In this document: in pieces, positions 1 to 8,089 of the stretch
How positions within the stretch are numbered: the stretch's first letter is position 1
How the letters are laid out: every line of letters starts with the position of its first letter
NCBI RefSeq assembly: GCF_041154745.1
Contig: NZ_AP031573.1
Location: forward strand, 3,720,001-3,784,000
Source: Flavobacterium sp. CFS9
GTDB taxonomy: Bacteria; Bacteroidota; Bacteroidia; Flavobacteriales; Flavobacteriaceae
Direction: 5' to 3'
Length of the DNA: 64,000 nt
Notes under the pieces: model-generated
What the model was told of the DNA's origin: nothing
What the model saw: only the letters and a program-made list of their open reading frames with translations
Database searches by the model: none
Made by a program: the position numbers and the translations under genes

Positions 1-1213
1 CAAGTGTGTTAAACTGAATTTTTCCGAAATTACCAAGGAAAGAATTCAAATTGGAAAGGGATGTTTTTTCGGATGGAATCACGACTAAGTTACCGCCCTT
101 AGCAACAAATGCTTTTAAAGTGGTTTGTAATGCCTGAGGAACTTCGGTCAGTTCGTTTAGAATAATGGTGTTTTGTTTGTCTAAACTATTGTAATCTAAA
201 CTGCTGATCGAATAGTTGTTGTAGTTGAATTCTGCCGAGGTATAAATTCGGGATAAGAAATTACTTTTTTCAGGTTCACCAATACTGATGACGTTTGTTT
301 TCTTTGTTTTAAGAATGCTGAAATAGAGCTTATTGTCGTACGCCAATCCATTGTCTTCAATCACAACATAACCATGAAAAGCTTCTTTGGGAATGGTAAA
401 GTCGATTTTCTTTTTCTTTGCATCAAAATTAATGATGGTTTTGGCAATCAGTTTGTTTTGATTGTACAAGGCCATCGAAACGGGTTTGAAATCTTCTCCG
501 TAAGCAGATAGATTAACGCTTATCTCGTAGAAATTCTCCAGCGTCTGATTGATAAAAACACTGTCAATGGCAATATTGTTTTTCTGTTCCGCTTCGGGAA
601 TAATAAAATAAGGTTTCTCTTCGGTGTCAAGGTTTTTTATGTCCTTCTCGGCAAGACCTACTGCATCTGTAATAATAACGATGTCTTTTTTATGGGCCGA
701 TTTATGCGCTTTGATCTTTGCTATTATCGACGGAAGCTCAAAAGGAGTGGCGCTGTATTTTAGGTTTTGCAGGGCGCTTTTGGATGATTTGATGTCGGTA
801 TTCCAATAATTTTCAGTGTTCGTCAACAGTGAAAAAGAGGCAGTTTCAGGCGTGTTTTCCAGTAGTTCCTGTACAGCGCGTTTTAGCAGTTCTCCCTTTT
901 TTCCTTTCGCCTGCATGCTAAACGAATTGTCAAGAACGATGTACATTTCATTGGCAGCATTTTTACTGTCTTTGGCCTCAAAAAAGGGCTGGGCAAAAGC
1001 CAGAATAATGCAGGTTAATAAGAGCAAGCGGGTGGCTAATAACAATCGCTTTTTGATTTTCGAACTCTTTCGGGTCTGAACAGAGATTTCTTTCAGGAAG
1101 CGAACATTAGTAAAAAAGGAGGTTTTAAAACGTCGTAATTGAAATAAGTGAACCAGAATTGGAACAATTAACAAGAACAGAAAGTATAGAATTTCGGGAT
1201 GTTTAAAATGCAT
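1..1213 (-). CDS. BatA-like VWA membrane protein, 3' end missing
   Basis: The reading frame runs from the ATG at 1213 to the window edge without a stop, so the C-terminus lies outside the window. The translation begins MHFKHPEILYFLFLLIVPIL, a first membrane helix (about residues 9-24). A second helix follows (about 58-75), then a von Willebrand A domain starting VLDNSFSMQ, which carries the DxSxS metal-binding motif. This is the architecture of the N-terminal double-transmembrane BatA/aerotolerance family of Bacteroidota. The family is membrane-anchored with a periplasmic domain; its function is poorly known. A TAnnTTTG element lies upstream at 1264-1271. I am confident of the family and not of any specific role. 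Confidence 0.85.
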   Translation of the reverse strand, partial: MHFKHPEILYFLFLLIVPILVHLFQLRRFKTSFFTNVRFLKEISVQTRKSSKIKKRLLLATRLLLLTCIILAFAQPFFEAKDSKNAANEMYIVLDNSFSMQAKGKKGELLKRAVQELLENTPETASFSLLTNTENYWNTDIKSSKSALQNLKYSATPFELPSIIAKIKAHKSAHKKDIVIITDAVGLAEKDIKNLDTEEKPYFIIPEAEQKNNIAIDSVFINQTLENFYEISVNLSAYGEDFKPVSMALYNQNKLIAKTIINFDAKKKKIDFTIPKEAFHGYVVIEDNGLAYDNKLYFSILKTKKTNVISIGEPEKSNFLSRIYTSAEFNYNNYSISSLDYNSLDKQNTIILNELTEVPQALQTTLKAFVAKGGNLVVIPSEKTSLSNLNSFLGNFGKIQFNTL

Positions 1214-1263
1214 TCGGGCTTCGATTTACTTCACTACGTTTTATTTTTCGCGAAGACACTGGT

Positions 1264-1271
1264 CAAAAATA
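1264..1271 (-). promoter_or_regulatory. TAnnTTTG -7 element, BatA-like gene
   Basis: On the minus strand this reads TATTTTTG, matching the Bacteroidota -7 consensus, about 50 bases before the start codon at 1213. A well-spaced TTG -33 element is not evident, so support is moderate. Confidence 0.4.
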
Positions 1272-1484
1272 CAAATTTTTACTCAAACCGTATCAGTTGT
1301 AGAGCAGATTATAAGCAAACGGTATTGACTCTGATATTTAATGAATTTATATTGGTTTTGAGTGGAAAAAAATAGTTTGCATCGTTTGAGAAATCTAACT
1401 TCTGCAATCCCTTTTGTAACAAAAAAATAGGATTGGAGAAGATATTATTCGCTATTTTAGCGTATCTAAAACAATTCTAGAATT

Positions 1485-2597
1485 ATGAAAAGATTATATG
1501 TATTGCTTTTTTCTGCTTTTTTCTGCTCAGGTTTACAAGCTCAGAACAAATTTAATTTACTGGTAGGAACTTATACGAATACCTGTCAGAGTAACGGAAT
1601 TTACGTTTATGATTTTAATGCTGATTCCGGTGATTTTAAATTGAAAAGTTCCTCAGAAAGTGTAGTAAGTCCAAGTTATTTATCGGTTTCGGCAGACAAT
1701 AAGTTTGTGTATGCGGTAAACGAAAACGGGACTCACAGTACTGTTAGCGCTTTTGGTTATGATGCAGGAACAGGAAAATTGACTTTTCTCAATAAGAATG
1801 ATGCTTTAGGCGCCGATCCCTGTCATTTGATTAATGATGATAAAAATGTGCTTGTTGCAAATTATTCGGGAGGTAATATTGCTGTTTTTAAGAAGAATGC
1901 CGATGGAAGTATTTCTGAAGCGCAGCAGTTGGTTCAGCATGAAGGAAAAGGAACCAATGTAGCACGTCAGGAAAAAGCACACGTACACATGGTTGCTTTT
2001 TCACCCGATAAAAAGTTTGTTTTGTCTAATGATTTAGGTTTGGATAAAGTTTTTGTATACAAGTACAACCCGAATTCTAAAAATGAAATCTTAACACTGA
2101 AGGGAGCTGTAGACGTAAAGCCGGGAAGCGGACCAAGACATTTGACGTTTAGTAAAGACGGTAAATTGGTGTATCTGGTTCAGGAATTGGACGGTACGCT
2201 GACGACTCTTAGTTTTGATCAAAACGGAAATCTGAAAGTAATTGGGGAAACCAGTATTCTTCCAAAAGGATTTAAGGGAGGAACCGGAGCCGCAGCCATT
2301 AAAATTTCACCTGATGGAGCATTTTTATACGTTTCAGATCGTGTAGATGCAAATTCAATTTCAGTTTATAAAATTCAGAAAAATGGCGCAATTGAATTGG
2401 TAGAACAAGTGAGTACCCTGGGAAAAGGCCCGAGAGATTTTGCGATTGATCCTACCGGCAATTTTCTTTTAGTGGGACATCAATACACCAATGATATTAT
2501 TATTTTTCAAAGAGATAAAACAACCGGAAAATTAACCGATACAGGTAAGAGAATTGGATTGTGCTCTCCGGTGGGGTTGGTTTTTACGAAGATATAG
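1485..2597 (+). CDS. secreted lactonase family (YbhE-like) beta-propeller protein
   Basis: The 370-residue product starts with a signal peptide (MKRLYVLLFSAFFCSGLQAQ) and continues as a seven-bladed beta-propeller of the 6-phosphogluconolactonase (YbhE/Pgl) type. Repeated blades have the form SPDGAFLYVSDR, SKDGKLVYLV and DPTGNFLLVG, and the N-terminal strand is FNLLVGTYT. Length and layout fit the Lactonase family. The export signal argues against the cytosolic pentose-phosphate role of E. coli Pgl; a periplasmic sugar-lactone or other lactone substrate is possible but not shown. It stands alone, ending at a bidirectional terminator shared with the converging helicase gene. Confidence 0.85.
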   Translation: MKRLYVLLFSAFFCSGLQAQNKFNLLVGTYTNTCQSNGIYVYDFNADSGDFKLKSSSESVVSPSYLSVSADNKFVYAVNENGTHSTVSAFGYDAGTGKLTFLNKNDALGADPCHLINDDKNVLVANYSGGNIAVFKKNADGSISEAQQLVQHEGKGTNVARQEKAHVHMVAFSPDKKFVLSNDLGLDKVFVYKYNPNSKNEILTLKGAVDVKPGSGPRHLTFSKDGKLVYLVQELDGTLTTLSFDQNGNLKVIGETSILPKGFKGGTGAAAIKISPDGAFLYVSDRVDANSISVYKIQKNGAIELVEQVSTLGKGPRDFAIDPTGNFLLVGHQYTNDIIIFQRDKTTGKLTDTGKRIGLCSPVGLVFTKI

Positions 2598-2604
2598 TTT
2601 ATTG

Positions 2605-2756
2605 AGGCACTAAGTTGCTAAGGTTCTAAGCCACTAAGATTGTGGTTCTGGAAAAGTAAAAGCCCAAAAAAATGAATTAACCAATTCATTTTTTTGGGCT
2701 TTTGTTTTTTTGTAACTTAGAACCTAAGCAACTTAGAGACTTAGTAACTAAAAGAA
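2605..2756. repeat. octamer nnnCTAAG inverted-repeat arms around a terminator
   Basis: The left arm (about 2605-2640) is a run of 8-base units ending in CTAAG (CACTAAG, TTGCTAAG, GTTCTAAG, CCACTAAG). The right arm (about 2713-2752) holds the complementary CTTAGnnn units. The arms can pair imperfectly around the terminator hairpin at 2658-2703. The same unit occurs near 13780-13940 and 44633-44877. Confidence 0.75.
2658..2703. terminator. bidirectional hairpin terminator
   Basis: A 21-bp stem (AAAAGCCC through GAATT and its complement) closes on a four-base AACC loop and is A-rich on one side and T-rich on the other. It sits between the converging lactonase and helicase genes. Confidence 0.9.
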
Positions 2757-2758
2757 AA

Positions 2759-4117
2759 CTATTTCTCTCTATCCTTCCTCTTCTTATCTCTTGTTTTCAA
2801 CATATTTCGATTGACAGATCCGTGGGTTTTCTTTTTGGTTTTAGACGGACCTCCAAGATTGACTTTTTTATTCTTTTTCGATTTTTCGTGAAAGGCACCT
2901 TCACCCTCAAGTTTTGGTTTTTTCATTAAAAACTTGATAGGCTGTCTGTCTTTTTCCGGCTCAATTAATTTGGTTGAAATTTCAACTTCTTCAGGGAAAT
3001 CAGCAATTTCAAGTTCCTGGTTCATTAAAACTTCAGCTTCAATTTTAAATTCTTCTTCACGAGGTGTAATGAAACTAATCGCAGTTCCCGTAGCATCGGC
3101 ACGACCTGTACGCCCAATTCTGTGCATGTACAATTCAGGGGATTCAGGAAGCTCAAAGTTAATAACGTGCGAGATGTTCGAAATGTCTAAACCTCTGGCC
3201 ATAATATCAGTGGTAATTAATCCGCGAAGATTTCCTTCCTGAAATTCTGCCATAGTACTCAAACGGTAATTTTGAGATTTGTTAGAGTGAATTACTCCAA
3301 ACTGACCTTCAAAATCCTCTTCGATTCGGGTATGAAGCATATCCGAAATCTTTTTATTGTTCACGAAAACCAAAACACGTTCCATACTTTCATCAGTTTC
3401 CAGTAAATGTTTCAGTAAATTTACTTTGGTATTGAAATTCGGGACATTATAAGTAATCTGTGTAATTTTTTCCAAAGGTGTTCCCGAAGCAGCAAGTGTT
3501 ACCTCTTCCGGAAAGTCAAAAAAGTCATTCAGTACAGCATCAACTTCATCGGTCATGGTGGCTGAGAATAAAATGTTTTGACGTTTGGTTTTCATCATCG
3601 CCAAAAGGGCTGTCAATTGCGTACGGAAACCTAAATTCAGCATTTCATCAAACTCATCAATAACCAGTTTCTGAGTTTCATCAAAACGTACTACGGCATC
3701 CAATGCTAAATCCATTGTTCTACCTGGGGTTCCAACTAAAATGTCTACACCTTCGTACACCGCTTTTTTCTGTGTATTGATGTTGACTCCACCATAAATT
3801 CCCAGTGTTTTAACCGACATGTATTTGGTTAATTTCTCTACTTCTTCTACTACCTGAACAACTAATTCACGGGTCGGAACCAGAATTACAATTTTAGGCG
3901 TATTGGTATTGGTGAATTTGTATAATTTTAGAAGGGGTAATAAGTAAGCAAATGTTTTACCGGTACCGGTTTGTGCAATTCCCATCATGTCACGGCCAGA
4001 CATAATCACTGAAAAAGATTTTTCCTGAATGGGAGTAGGAGTAACAAAACCTAGTTCGTCGATTGCTTTTTGTACTGATTTTGGGAGATTGAATTTTTCG
4101 AAAGTGCTCATTTGCAT
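2759..4117 (-). CDS. DEAD-box RNA helicase with DEFD motif II
   Basis: This 452-residue ATP-dependent RNA helicase has the full two-RecA-domain core: Q motif near residues 6-31, Walker A AQTGTGKT at about 48-55, PTREL, TPGR, motif III SAT at about 185 and motif VI HRIGRTGR. Motif II reads DEFD (about 154-157) instead of the usual DEAD, which is still a valid DExD form. The basic, lysine-rich C-terminal tail is typical of RhlE-like bacterial helicases and probably binds RNA. Expected roles are ribosome assembly or RNA turnover in the cytoplasm. A second ATG six bases downstream (4111) is also plausible, given a TATATTTG element at 4129-4136. Confidence 0.93.
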   Translation of the reverse strand: MQMSTFEKFNLPKSVQKAIDELGFVTPTPIQEKSFSVIMSGRDMMGIAQTGTGKTFAYLLPLLKLYKFTNTNTPKIVILVPTRELVVQVVEEVEKLTKYMSVKTLGIYGGVNINTQKKAVYEGVDILVGTPGRTMDLALDAVVRFDETQKLVIDEFDEMLNLGFRTQLTALLAMMKTKRQNILFSATMTDEVDAVLNDFFDFPEEVTLAASGTPLEKITQITYNVPNFNTKVNLLKHLLETDESMERVLVFVNNKKISDMLHTRIEEDFEGQFGVIHSNKSQNYRLSTMAEFQEGNLRGLITTDIMARGLDISNISHVINFELPESPELYMHRIGRTGRADATGTAISFITPREEEFKIEAEVLMNQELEIADFPEEVEISTKLIEPEKDRQPIKFLMKKPKLEGEGAFHEKSKKNKKVNLGGPSKTKKKTHGSVNRNMLKTRDKKRKDREK

Positions 4118-4128
4118 TAAATTTTGTG

Positions 4129-4136
4129 CAAATATA
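4129..4136 (-). promoter_or_regulatory. TAnnTTTG -7 element, DEAD-box helicase
   Basis: The minus strand reads TATATTTG only 12-18 bases from the two candidate start codons, so the leader would be very short. No clear TTG -33 element is present at the right spacing. Confidence 0.5.
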
Positions 4137-4220
4137 GCTATAAATAGCTGAAAATCGATATTTCTTAGAAATTACGACAGTTTGTAGTCTTCGAATTTCT
4201 TAAAAATGAAGTTTAAAATG

Positions 4221-4589
4221 CTATAAAAATCGTTTTATTCGCAATAAAAGTTCATTTGGGTTAAATGGTTTTGCAATAAAATCGTCTACACCCAATTCAA
4301 AAGCTTCTTCCACGGTGTTTTCTTCTTCTCCAAGCGAAGAAAGTGCCACCACGAAGATGTTGCTGTAATTTTGCTTGATTTCATTGATAATTTCCAGACC
4401 GGATTTAAGCGGTACGGTAATCGTGGTAATTACTAAATCAGGCATAATAATGGGAAGTCGCTCCATGGCATTGAGCCCGTCTTTGGCAATACTAACTTTG
4501 AAGCCTTCTTTTTTTAGAATGAATTTTAGAATTTCAACAGTCATATCATCATTGTCGATGATCATGATTTTTTTATCGTTACTATCCAT
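4221..4589 (-). CDS. receiver-only protein lacking the phosphoacceptor Asp
   Basis: The 122-residue product is a single CheY-like receiver domain with no output domain. The conserved lysine is present (IAKPFNPNEL near the C-terminus), and so is the first acidic-pocket Asp (D12 in IDNDD). The second acidic position is Asn13. The phosphorylation site, expected as Asp in a PDLVIxDIxxP context, is Thr56 (PDLVITTITVP). Normal aspartyl phosphorylation is therefore unlikely; it may act by constitutive binding or another signal. It is the last gene of the HEAT-GT2-YaiO-DUF4838 operon, starting 8 bases after the preceding stop, so it may control that machinery by protein contact. Confidence 0.9.
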   Translation of the reverse strand: MDSNDKKIMIIDNDDMTVEILKFILKKEGFKVSIAKDGLNAMERLPIIMPDLVITTITVPLKSGLEIINEIKQNYSNIFVVALSSLGEEENTVEEAFELGVDDFIAKPFNPNELLLRIKRFL

Positions 4590-4597
4590 TTTGACTA

Positions 4598-6811
4598 TTA
4601 TTTTTTAAACAATTCTATTTCGTCCAGCATTATCATTGCTTTTTTGTTTTTTCGCTTTCTCCAGACGGGCAATTCCTTCTGGTTTTCTACTACGATTTTA
4701 ATCTTGGTAAAACTACTGAATATTTGATTTTCGACTTCCCATGATTGTGTTGTAATTTCGTAGTCTTCTGTTAAAATGTTGCAAATTTGTTCCTTAATAA
4801 GTTCCCATTTCTGATTCTTAAAACCGTAGATTTTGATACTTTTTGGTGTAAAAATCCAATGTCTCTGATCGCTTAGGAAATTTAATTTCAAGGTGTTGAA
4901 ATCAAGTTTTTTGGTTTCAATTTCAATTTCAGGATTCGTTGCATACCATCCCATCCAGTTGATATTGAAGTTTTTGTACCCCCTGTTTCCGTCCACTAAA
5001 CCATAACTTCCTTTGCCTTTAAACTCATCAGATGGAGGTGTTATGAAGGTAACTTTCAAATCCTCTCCTAAATGAGTTGTAGTGTTTTTGCAAATCTCAA
5101 GCCATTCTTTGTAATAATTATCAGGAGAGATTCCGTCTTCGCTCAATTCATAAATTCCAAACTGATTGCAGGATTGCGAGAATTTTAGAACTCTTTCAGT
5201 TAAACCTGTTTTTACTTCTTTTTCACCTTTGTTATTTACGACAAACATACCGTGTTGGTTTTTTCCATAAAATTTGGCCTGTTCAAAATAAACAAATTCT
5301 AAAGCCAGTCGTAATTTATGAACACGTGAGCTTAAAATGGAATCATTTTCGACGGCATTATTGGCCTGTTCCAGAAAATGATCGTACTGATCCATGGCTT
5401 CAGGAGTCAGGAAGGTATTTCGTGCCTGAACTGGACCGGAATAAATATCAAGATAAGCTTTACTTTTGCTTTGATTGGCTTCTAAGAGTTCAAGGTATTT
5501 CGCGACAAAGGGTGCTGCTTTTCCGTAAAAACCTCTGAGGAAATCAGCGGTAACAGCTTTAATGTCAATTTCAGTATCCCACATTAATTTGGCCAGCAGG
5601 TATTGCCGTAATTCCGAAAGATCGCCCGGAACATCAGCATATCCCTGTACAAATAACCCTTTTACTTTGTTTTTTTGAAAGAGTTTATAGTTGCTTTGAA
5701 AAGATCCAAAATTAGGAAAGGGAGACATGAAATTAGAGAATTGTACCGTGTAATCCCATAAAAACAGCTGCGGTGAAGTCGTACTCCAGTTTTCCAGATT
5801 TTTGACAAAGGAGGGATTGTTTTGACTGGTAATAGGTTTGCGGCGATCCAGTTCGATTGGACATAAAATGGTGCAAATATTTGGTGCTATTTTCAGATTT
5901 ACGGGTGGTTTGAAGGTATGAAGATAGGCAAGCGTAGTAATTTTGGTTTTAGGAAAACGAGCTGCTATTTTATTCAAAAAATAATAAAAGGAACCTTGCG
6001 GACCGCCATATTTGTTGTTCATGGCTCGGCATTGCGTGCATTCGCAATACACGACGTCATCATTCTGGCTTACGGAATAGAATTGGGCGTTGGGGGTTTT
6101 TGCAATAATTTCGGTCATTTTTTCAGCGACCAGATTCACAACAGTATCGTTGGTCATGCACAGAGATTCTGTGTTTCGTTCCCCTTCGTACAAAGCAAAA
6201 AGTTTAGGATTGCTTTTAAAATATTCTTTTGGAGGAACGAGAATGTTAAAAGAATGACCCCAAAGACCAAAATCGTCAATGTGCCAGTCGAGTTTGTGCC
6301 AGTCCCTGAAATCTTCGTCATAACAATCCGGGTAAAACAATGCTCTGTAATCAAAAGACGGGTGATAGATTTTGTTTGTATTTTTTGCAAAAGTAAACTG
6401 AGTCATTTTTGGAATATAAGTTTCTGTCGCGGTAAATTTTCGAAACTCCCAGATTTCGAGTAAAGTATAAACGGCATAACGCAGGTATTTCTGATTGGGA
6501 GCTGTTATATAAATTGATTTTGAATCACTTTTGATACTGAATTCGTTTGCTTTTAGTTTTTTATCATTGGAAATTTCCAGTATGATTTCGGAAGCATCAC
6601 TCTCTTTTTGACTTTTTGTAGTAATTTCAAATGTTTTTGACACGGATTTTTCCAAATACATCTTAAGAATTCCGGCCGCAGCCTGAGTAGTTTCGGTTGT
6701 GGCAATAATTTTGGTTTTATCGGATATTATAATTTCAGATTGTGCCATCATCTTAAAACTAAGCAGGGTGAGAATAAGGATTTGTAAATAGATAAGGCGC
6801 TTTTTTTTCAT
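4598..6811 (-). CDS. DUF4838 glycosidase-like exported protein
   Basis: The 737-residue product has an N-terminal signal peptide ending near MMAQSEII. A small alpha/beta N-domain like those preceding GH20/GH67 catalytic barrels follows (about 25-140). The DUF4838 region carries SLCMTNDTVVNLVAEKM and the CxxCRAMNNKYGG segment. The C-terminal region (about 590-737) looks like a beta-sandwich discoidin-type domain. DUF4838 proteins are thought to have a glycoside-hydrolase-like barrel, but activity is not established. Here it is 5 bases from the YaiO barrel gene and downstream of a polysaccharide synthase, so processing a nascent exported glycan in the periplasm is a reasonable inference, comparable to the hydrolase domain of PgaB. 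Confidence 0.82.
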   Translation of the reverse strand: MKKKRLIYLQILILTLLSFKMMAQSEIIISDKTKIIATTETTQAAAGILKMYLEKSVSKTFEITTKSQKESDASEIILEISNDKKLKANEFSIKSDSKSIYITAPNQKYLRYAVYTLLEIWEFRKFTATETYIPKMTQFTFAKNTNKIYHPSFDYRALFYPDCYDEDFRDWHKLDWHIDDFGLWGHSFNILVPPKEYFKSNPKLFALYEGERNTESLCMTNDTVVNLVAEKMTEIIAKTPNAQFYSVSQNDDVVYCECTQCRAMNNKYGGPQGSFYYFLNKIAARFPKTKITTLAYLHTFKPPVNLKIAPNICTILCPIELDRRKPITSQNNPSFVKNLENWSTTSPQLFLWDYTVQFSNFMSPFPNFGSFQSNYKLFQKNKVKGLFVQGYADVPGDLSELRQYLLAKLMWDTEIDIKAVTADFLRGFYGKAAPFVAKYLELLEANQSKSKAYLDIYSGPVQARNTFLTPEAMDQYDHFLEQANNAVENDSILSSRVHKLRLALEFVYFEQAKFYGKNQHGMFVVNNKGEKEVKTGLTERVLKFSQSCNQFGIYELSEDGISPDNYYKEWLEICKNTTTHLGEDLKVTFITPPSDEFKGKGSYGLVDGNRGYKNFNINWMGWYATNPEIEIETKKLDFNTLKLNFLSDQRHWIFTPKSIKIYGFKNQKWELIKEQICNILTEDYEITTQSWEVENQIFSSFTKIKIVVENQKELPVWRKRKNKKAMIMLDEIELFKK

Positions 6812-6816
6812 ACGAC

Positions 6817-8082
6817 TTAGAATTTATATTGCAGTAAAAAAGCGAAATCAAGTTCGTTTTGAAACTTTTTAGGGGTGTATTCCTGTTGGTTGTTGGTGAT
6901 TAGTATCCCAAAAATATAATGGGTTTTGATTAATTTATAAAAACCGGCACTTAGTCTGTACGAACTTAAAGAAGCTCTGTTTTCATATTCTGCTGCTCTG
7001 GTCTGATCATCCGGCGAAGTTCCATAACCCGCAATCAGGGTGAGATAATCAAACTTGGTGCCGTAATAGTAGCGGGAGGTAAGAGTAAACGATGGGCTGT
7101 CTTTTTGAATGTAAGACCTTAAATTGAGCCAGTAAGCCCCAAAGTATTTTCCTAGTCCGACATTTAATGTTTTTAAATTGCTGTTGTCCTGCATTTCGAT
7201 GTAGCGGAAGCCTAAATCAGCCTCCCAGCCTTTGGCAAAATTGTAGAAATAGGAATAGCCTAATCTCCATTTCGGAAAAGCGATGTCATTGCTGTAGGCA
7301 ACATCAATGTAGGAGTAGTTGTTTTTCTTTCCTGAAAGGTAAGATTCAACTTCAAATTGGAGCCCGCTGGCCATGACCTGACTGAAAGATCGTCTCTCTG
7401 CATAACTTACTCTTCCAATTAAACTTCCCCAGCTACGCTGATGTGTATAATCGGCACTTGCCAGATGCCAAGGGCCAATACCGTCGCGATCAATTGTGGT
7501 GAAGTTGTAATAAACACCCGCCCGATCCATATTGGTTTTGGAATACAAGGCAAAAAGATGCTGTTCAATGTTGGCGTCATTAGGATATTTTGTTCTTATT
7601 GATTTTAGGTCTTTTTCTTCATTTTTGGTGTCATTCTGTAGAGCATAAATCGCAATTCTTTTCAGTCTGAAAGTTTTATTGTCCGGAAACTGCTCAATTG
7701 CTTTATTGGTTAGGGCTAGAGCTTTGTCGTAGTTTTTCGCCTCTAAATCCATATTAATCAGATACAGATAGGCATCTTCATAGGCCGGGTTTTTATCAAT
7801 GACATAATTATAGTAAAATCGGGCACTGTCTTTTGCTTTTGTCAGCTCATGATTTCGACCCAATACCAGATAGAAATCCAGATAATCCGGAGCCAGTTTT
7901 TTCCCTAACTGAGCTCTCCGGATATTTGTTTTGTAGTCCGGACGGGCACTTTTCATGTCTTGGAGCACAACAGTCAAAAGGCTGTCAGTGTCTATTTTTT
8001 TTTGACCTTTTGCGGCTGGGCAGGTCAATAGAAATAAACAAAAAAGCAGTTTTATTAAGGATATAGTTCTATTATGATTCAT
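6817..8082 (-). CDS. TPR plus YaiO-type outer-membrane beta-barrel protein
   Basis: From the ATG at 8082 the 421-residue product begins with a signal peptide (MNHNRTISLIKLLFCLFLL, cleaved near AAKG). TPR-like helical repeats follow (about 25-180, for example YEDAYLYLINMDLEAKNYDKA). The C-terminal half has alternating aromatic beta-strands typical of the YaiO outer-membrane family, ending in FLLQYKF with a terminal Phe. A periplasmic TPR domain plus a barrel is also the design of the PgaA glycan exporter. An upstream ATG at 8112 would add ten residues and overlap the glycosyltransferase gene by 23 bases; I prefer 8082 because the signal peptide then sits at the N-terminus. Confidence 0.85.
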   Translation of the reverse strand: MNHNRTISLIKLLFCLFLLTCPAAKGQKKIDTDSLLTVVLQDMKSARPDYKTNIRRAQLGKKLAPDYLDFYLVLGRNHELTKAKDSARFYYNYVIDKNPAYEDAYLYLINMDLEAKNYDKALALTNKAIEQFPDNKTFRLKRIAIYALQNDTKNEEKDLKSIRTKYPNDANIEQHLFALYSKTNMDRAGVYYNFTTIDRDGIGPWHLASADYTHQRSWGSLIGRVSYAERRSFSQVMASGLQFEVESYLSGKKNNYSYIDVAYSNDIAFPKWRLGYSYFYNFAKGWEADLGFRYIEMQDNSNLKTLNVGLGKYFGAYWLNLRSYIQKDSPSFTLTSRYYYGTKFDYLTLIAGYGTSPDDQTRAAEYENRASLSSYRLSAGFYKLIKTHYIFGILITNNQQEYTPKKFQNELDFAFLLQYKF

Positions 8083-8089
8083 GATCAGC

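Noticed and set aside
5918..6463. long plus-strand frame inside the DUF4838 gene
   Set aside because: It is the antisense of a convincing coding region with clear family motifs.
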